The notes under the pieces are model-generated. The model saw nothing but the letters and a program-made list of their open reading frames with translations. It made no database searches and was not told the origin of the DNA. The translations under genes were made by a program, and so were the position numbers. Shown piece after piece: positions 63,385 through 64,000 of a stretch of DNA of 64,000 bases (position 1 is its first letter; each line of letters starts with the position of its first letter). The stretch spans positions 124,001 through 188,000 of the forward strand of contig NZ_CP063356.1 of the NCBI RefSeq assembly GCF_001866075.3, given 5' to 3'. Source of the DNA: Anaerobacillus isosaccharinicus. Lineage in GTDB: Bacteria; Bacillota; Bacilli; Bacillales; Anaerobacillaceae.

Positions 63385-64000
63385 GTGGACTTATTTAATT
63401 ACTCTTCCAAGCAAAATGAAAATATCAAAGGGCCTTTAGCAAGTCGGATGCGGCCTAGAACAATCGACGAAGTCATTGGCCAAGAAGAAATACTTGGCAA
63501 AGGAACGTTACTCAGACGAGCGATTGAGGCCGATCGCTTAACTCCAATGATCTTTTATGGACCACCTGGCACAGGAAAAACAACGATTGCCAAAGTCATT
63601 GCAAACTCAACTTCTGCTACTTTTGAACAGTTAAATGCTGTCACTGCTGGCATTGCAGATATAAGAAAAGTTACAGATGTCGCTAAAGAACGACTTTTAA
63701 TGTACGATAAAAAAACCGTTTTATTCATTGATGAGATCCACCGTTTTAATAAAGGTCAACAAGATGCTTTATTACCGAACGTTGAAGATGGAACCGTTAT
63801 TTTAATTGGTGCAACAACTGAGAGTCCGATGTTTGAGATAAACCAAGCTTTACTATCTCGGTCACGGCTTTTTCAATTAAGACCACATACAGATAAAGAC
63901 ATTAAAGAAATCTTATCAGTTGCAATTACCGATAAAGAACGAGGATATGGAAACTATCAAATTCATCTAAATGATGAAGCATTAGATCATATCGTGAATG
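63385..64000 (+). CDS. rarA: Replication-associated recombination protein RarA (MgsA/YrvN), partial
   Basis: The first 205 codons of a AAA+ ATPase: PLASRMRPRTIDEVIGQEE, Walker A YGPPGTGKTTI, the NAVTAGIADIRKV element, Walker B VLFIDEIHRFNKGQQDALLP, and sensor 1 LIGATTESPMFEIN. The frame is open at the right edge. Starts at GTG, 10 nt after AAGGAG. RarA acts on stalled replication forks. It is divergent from the cymR unit, as in B. subtilis. Confidence 0.95.
   Translation, partial: MDLFNYSSKQNENIKGPLASRMRPRTIDEVIGQEEILGKGTLLRRAIEADRLTPMIFYGPPGTGKTTIAKVIANSTSATFEQLNAVTAGIADIRKVTDVAKERLLMYDKKTVLFIDEIHRFNKGQQDALLPNVEDGTVILIGATTESPMFEINQALLSRSRLFQLRPHTDKDIKEILSVAITDKERGYGNYQIHLNDEALDHIVN

Overview
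The window comes from a low-GC, endospore-forming Firmicute of the Bacillus/Anaerobacillus kind. It carries an uninterrupted sigK, a long block in the gene order of the B. subtilis yrr/yrz region (cymR, iscS, mnmA, yrrB, recD2, yrrD, yrzR, yrzQ, yrrI, alaS, ireB-like, ruvX, yrzB, mltG, trmR, trhP1, trhP2, udk, greA, pbpI, yrrS, mtnN, yrhC), cre-type CcpA sites, an M-box and an alanine T-box. Dense multiheme cytochromes, an exact Fnr-type palindrome and an apparent selenoprotein point to anaerobic metabolism. Genus-level placement is inference.

Layout. 1-1290: partial MarR regulator and sigK. 1453-15087: a cytochrome locus read on the minus strand, with five multiheme c-type cytochromes (10, 12, 6, 6 and 9 canonical CXXCH motifs, 43 in all, plus one CX3CH), two NHL beta-propeller proteins, a membrane TPR protein and a multi-cluster Fe-S protein. 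15546-16505: PAS-GGDEF protein. Two copies of a regulatory repeat precede the first cytochrome and a third precedes the GGDEF gene. Each copy has three TGTGAA-type boxes exactly 19 bp apart, resembling ResD sites. 16952-25628: a TetR regulator broken by an in-frame TAA, then a complete leucine/isovalerate degradation operon. 26074-31158: ATP-grasp protein, small membrane proteins, deoD, a HesB-like gene whose in-frame UGA replaces a conserved Cys, and an M-box-controlled mgtE. 31243-38660: NERD protein, an array of 51-bp hairpin repeats, an oligo-1,6-glucosidase, an HPr-like protein, a two-gene sodium:solute symporter, a membrane protein and yrhC. 38881-63270: the conserved yrr/yrz block, interrupted by an IS110-family element between trmR and trhP1 and seeded with six copies of a repeat built from AATGTAGAATGT-like words. 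63385-64000: start of rarA.

How the genes fit together. The cytochrome locus looks like an electron conduit from the quinone pool across a Gram-positive envelope. Two NapC/NirT-like membrane-anchored cytochromes could take electrons from menaquinol and pass them to secreted 6-heme cytochromes and a 1350-residue FN3/Ig-like multiheme protein at the surface. The NHL and TPR proteins may act as scaffolds or maturation factors. The terminal acceptor cannot be read from the sequence. The leucine operon turns isovaleryl-CoA into acetyl-CoA and acetoacetate, and ScoAB then activates the acetoacetate. TrmR, TrhP1 and TrhP2 make 5-methoxyuridine in tRNA. IscS, MnmA and CymR join sulfur mobilisation, tRNA thiolation and cysteine regulation.

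The points most worth following up are the Sec-type HesB gene, the 43-heme locus with its triplicated control module, the IS110 element with a possible guide-RNA region, and several uncatalogued repeat families.
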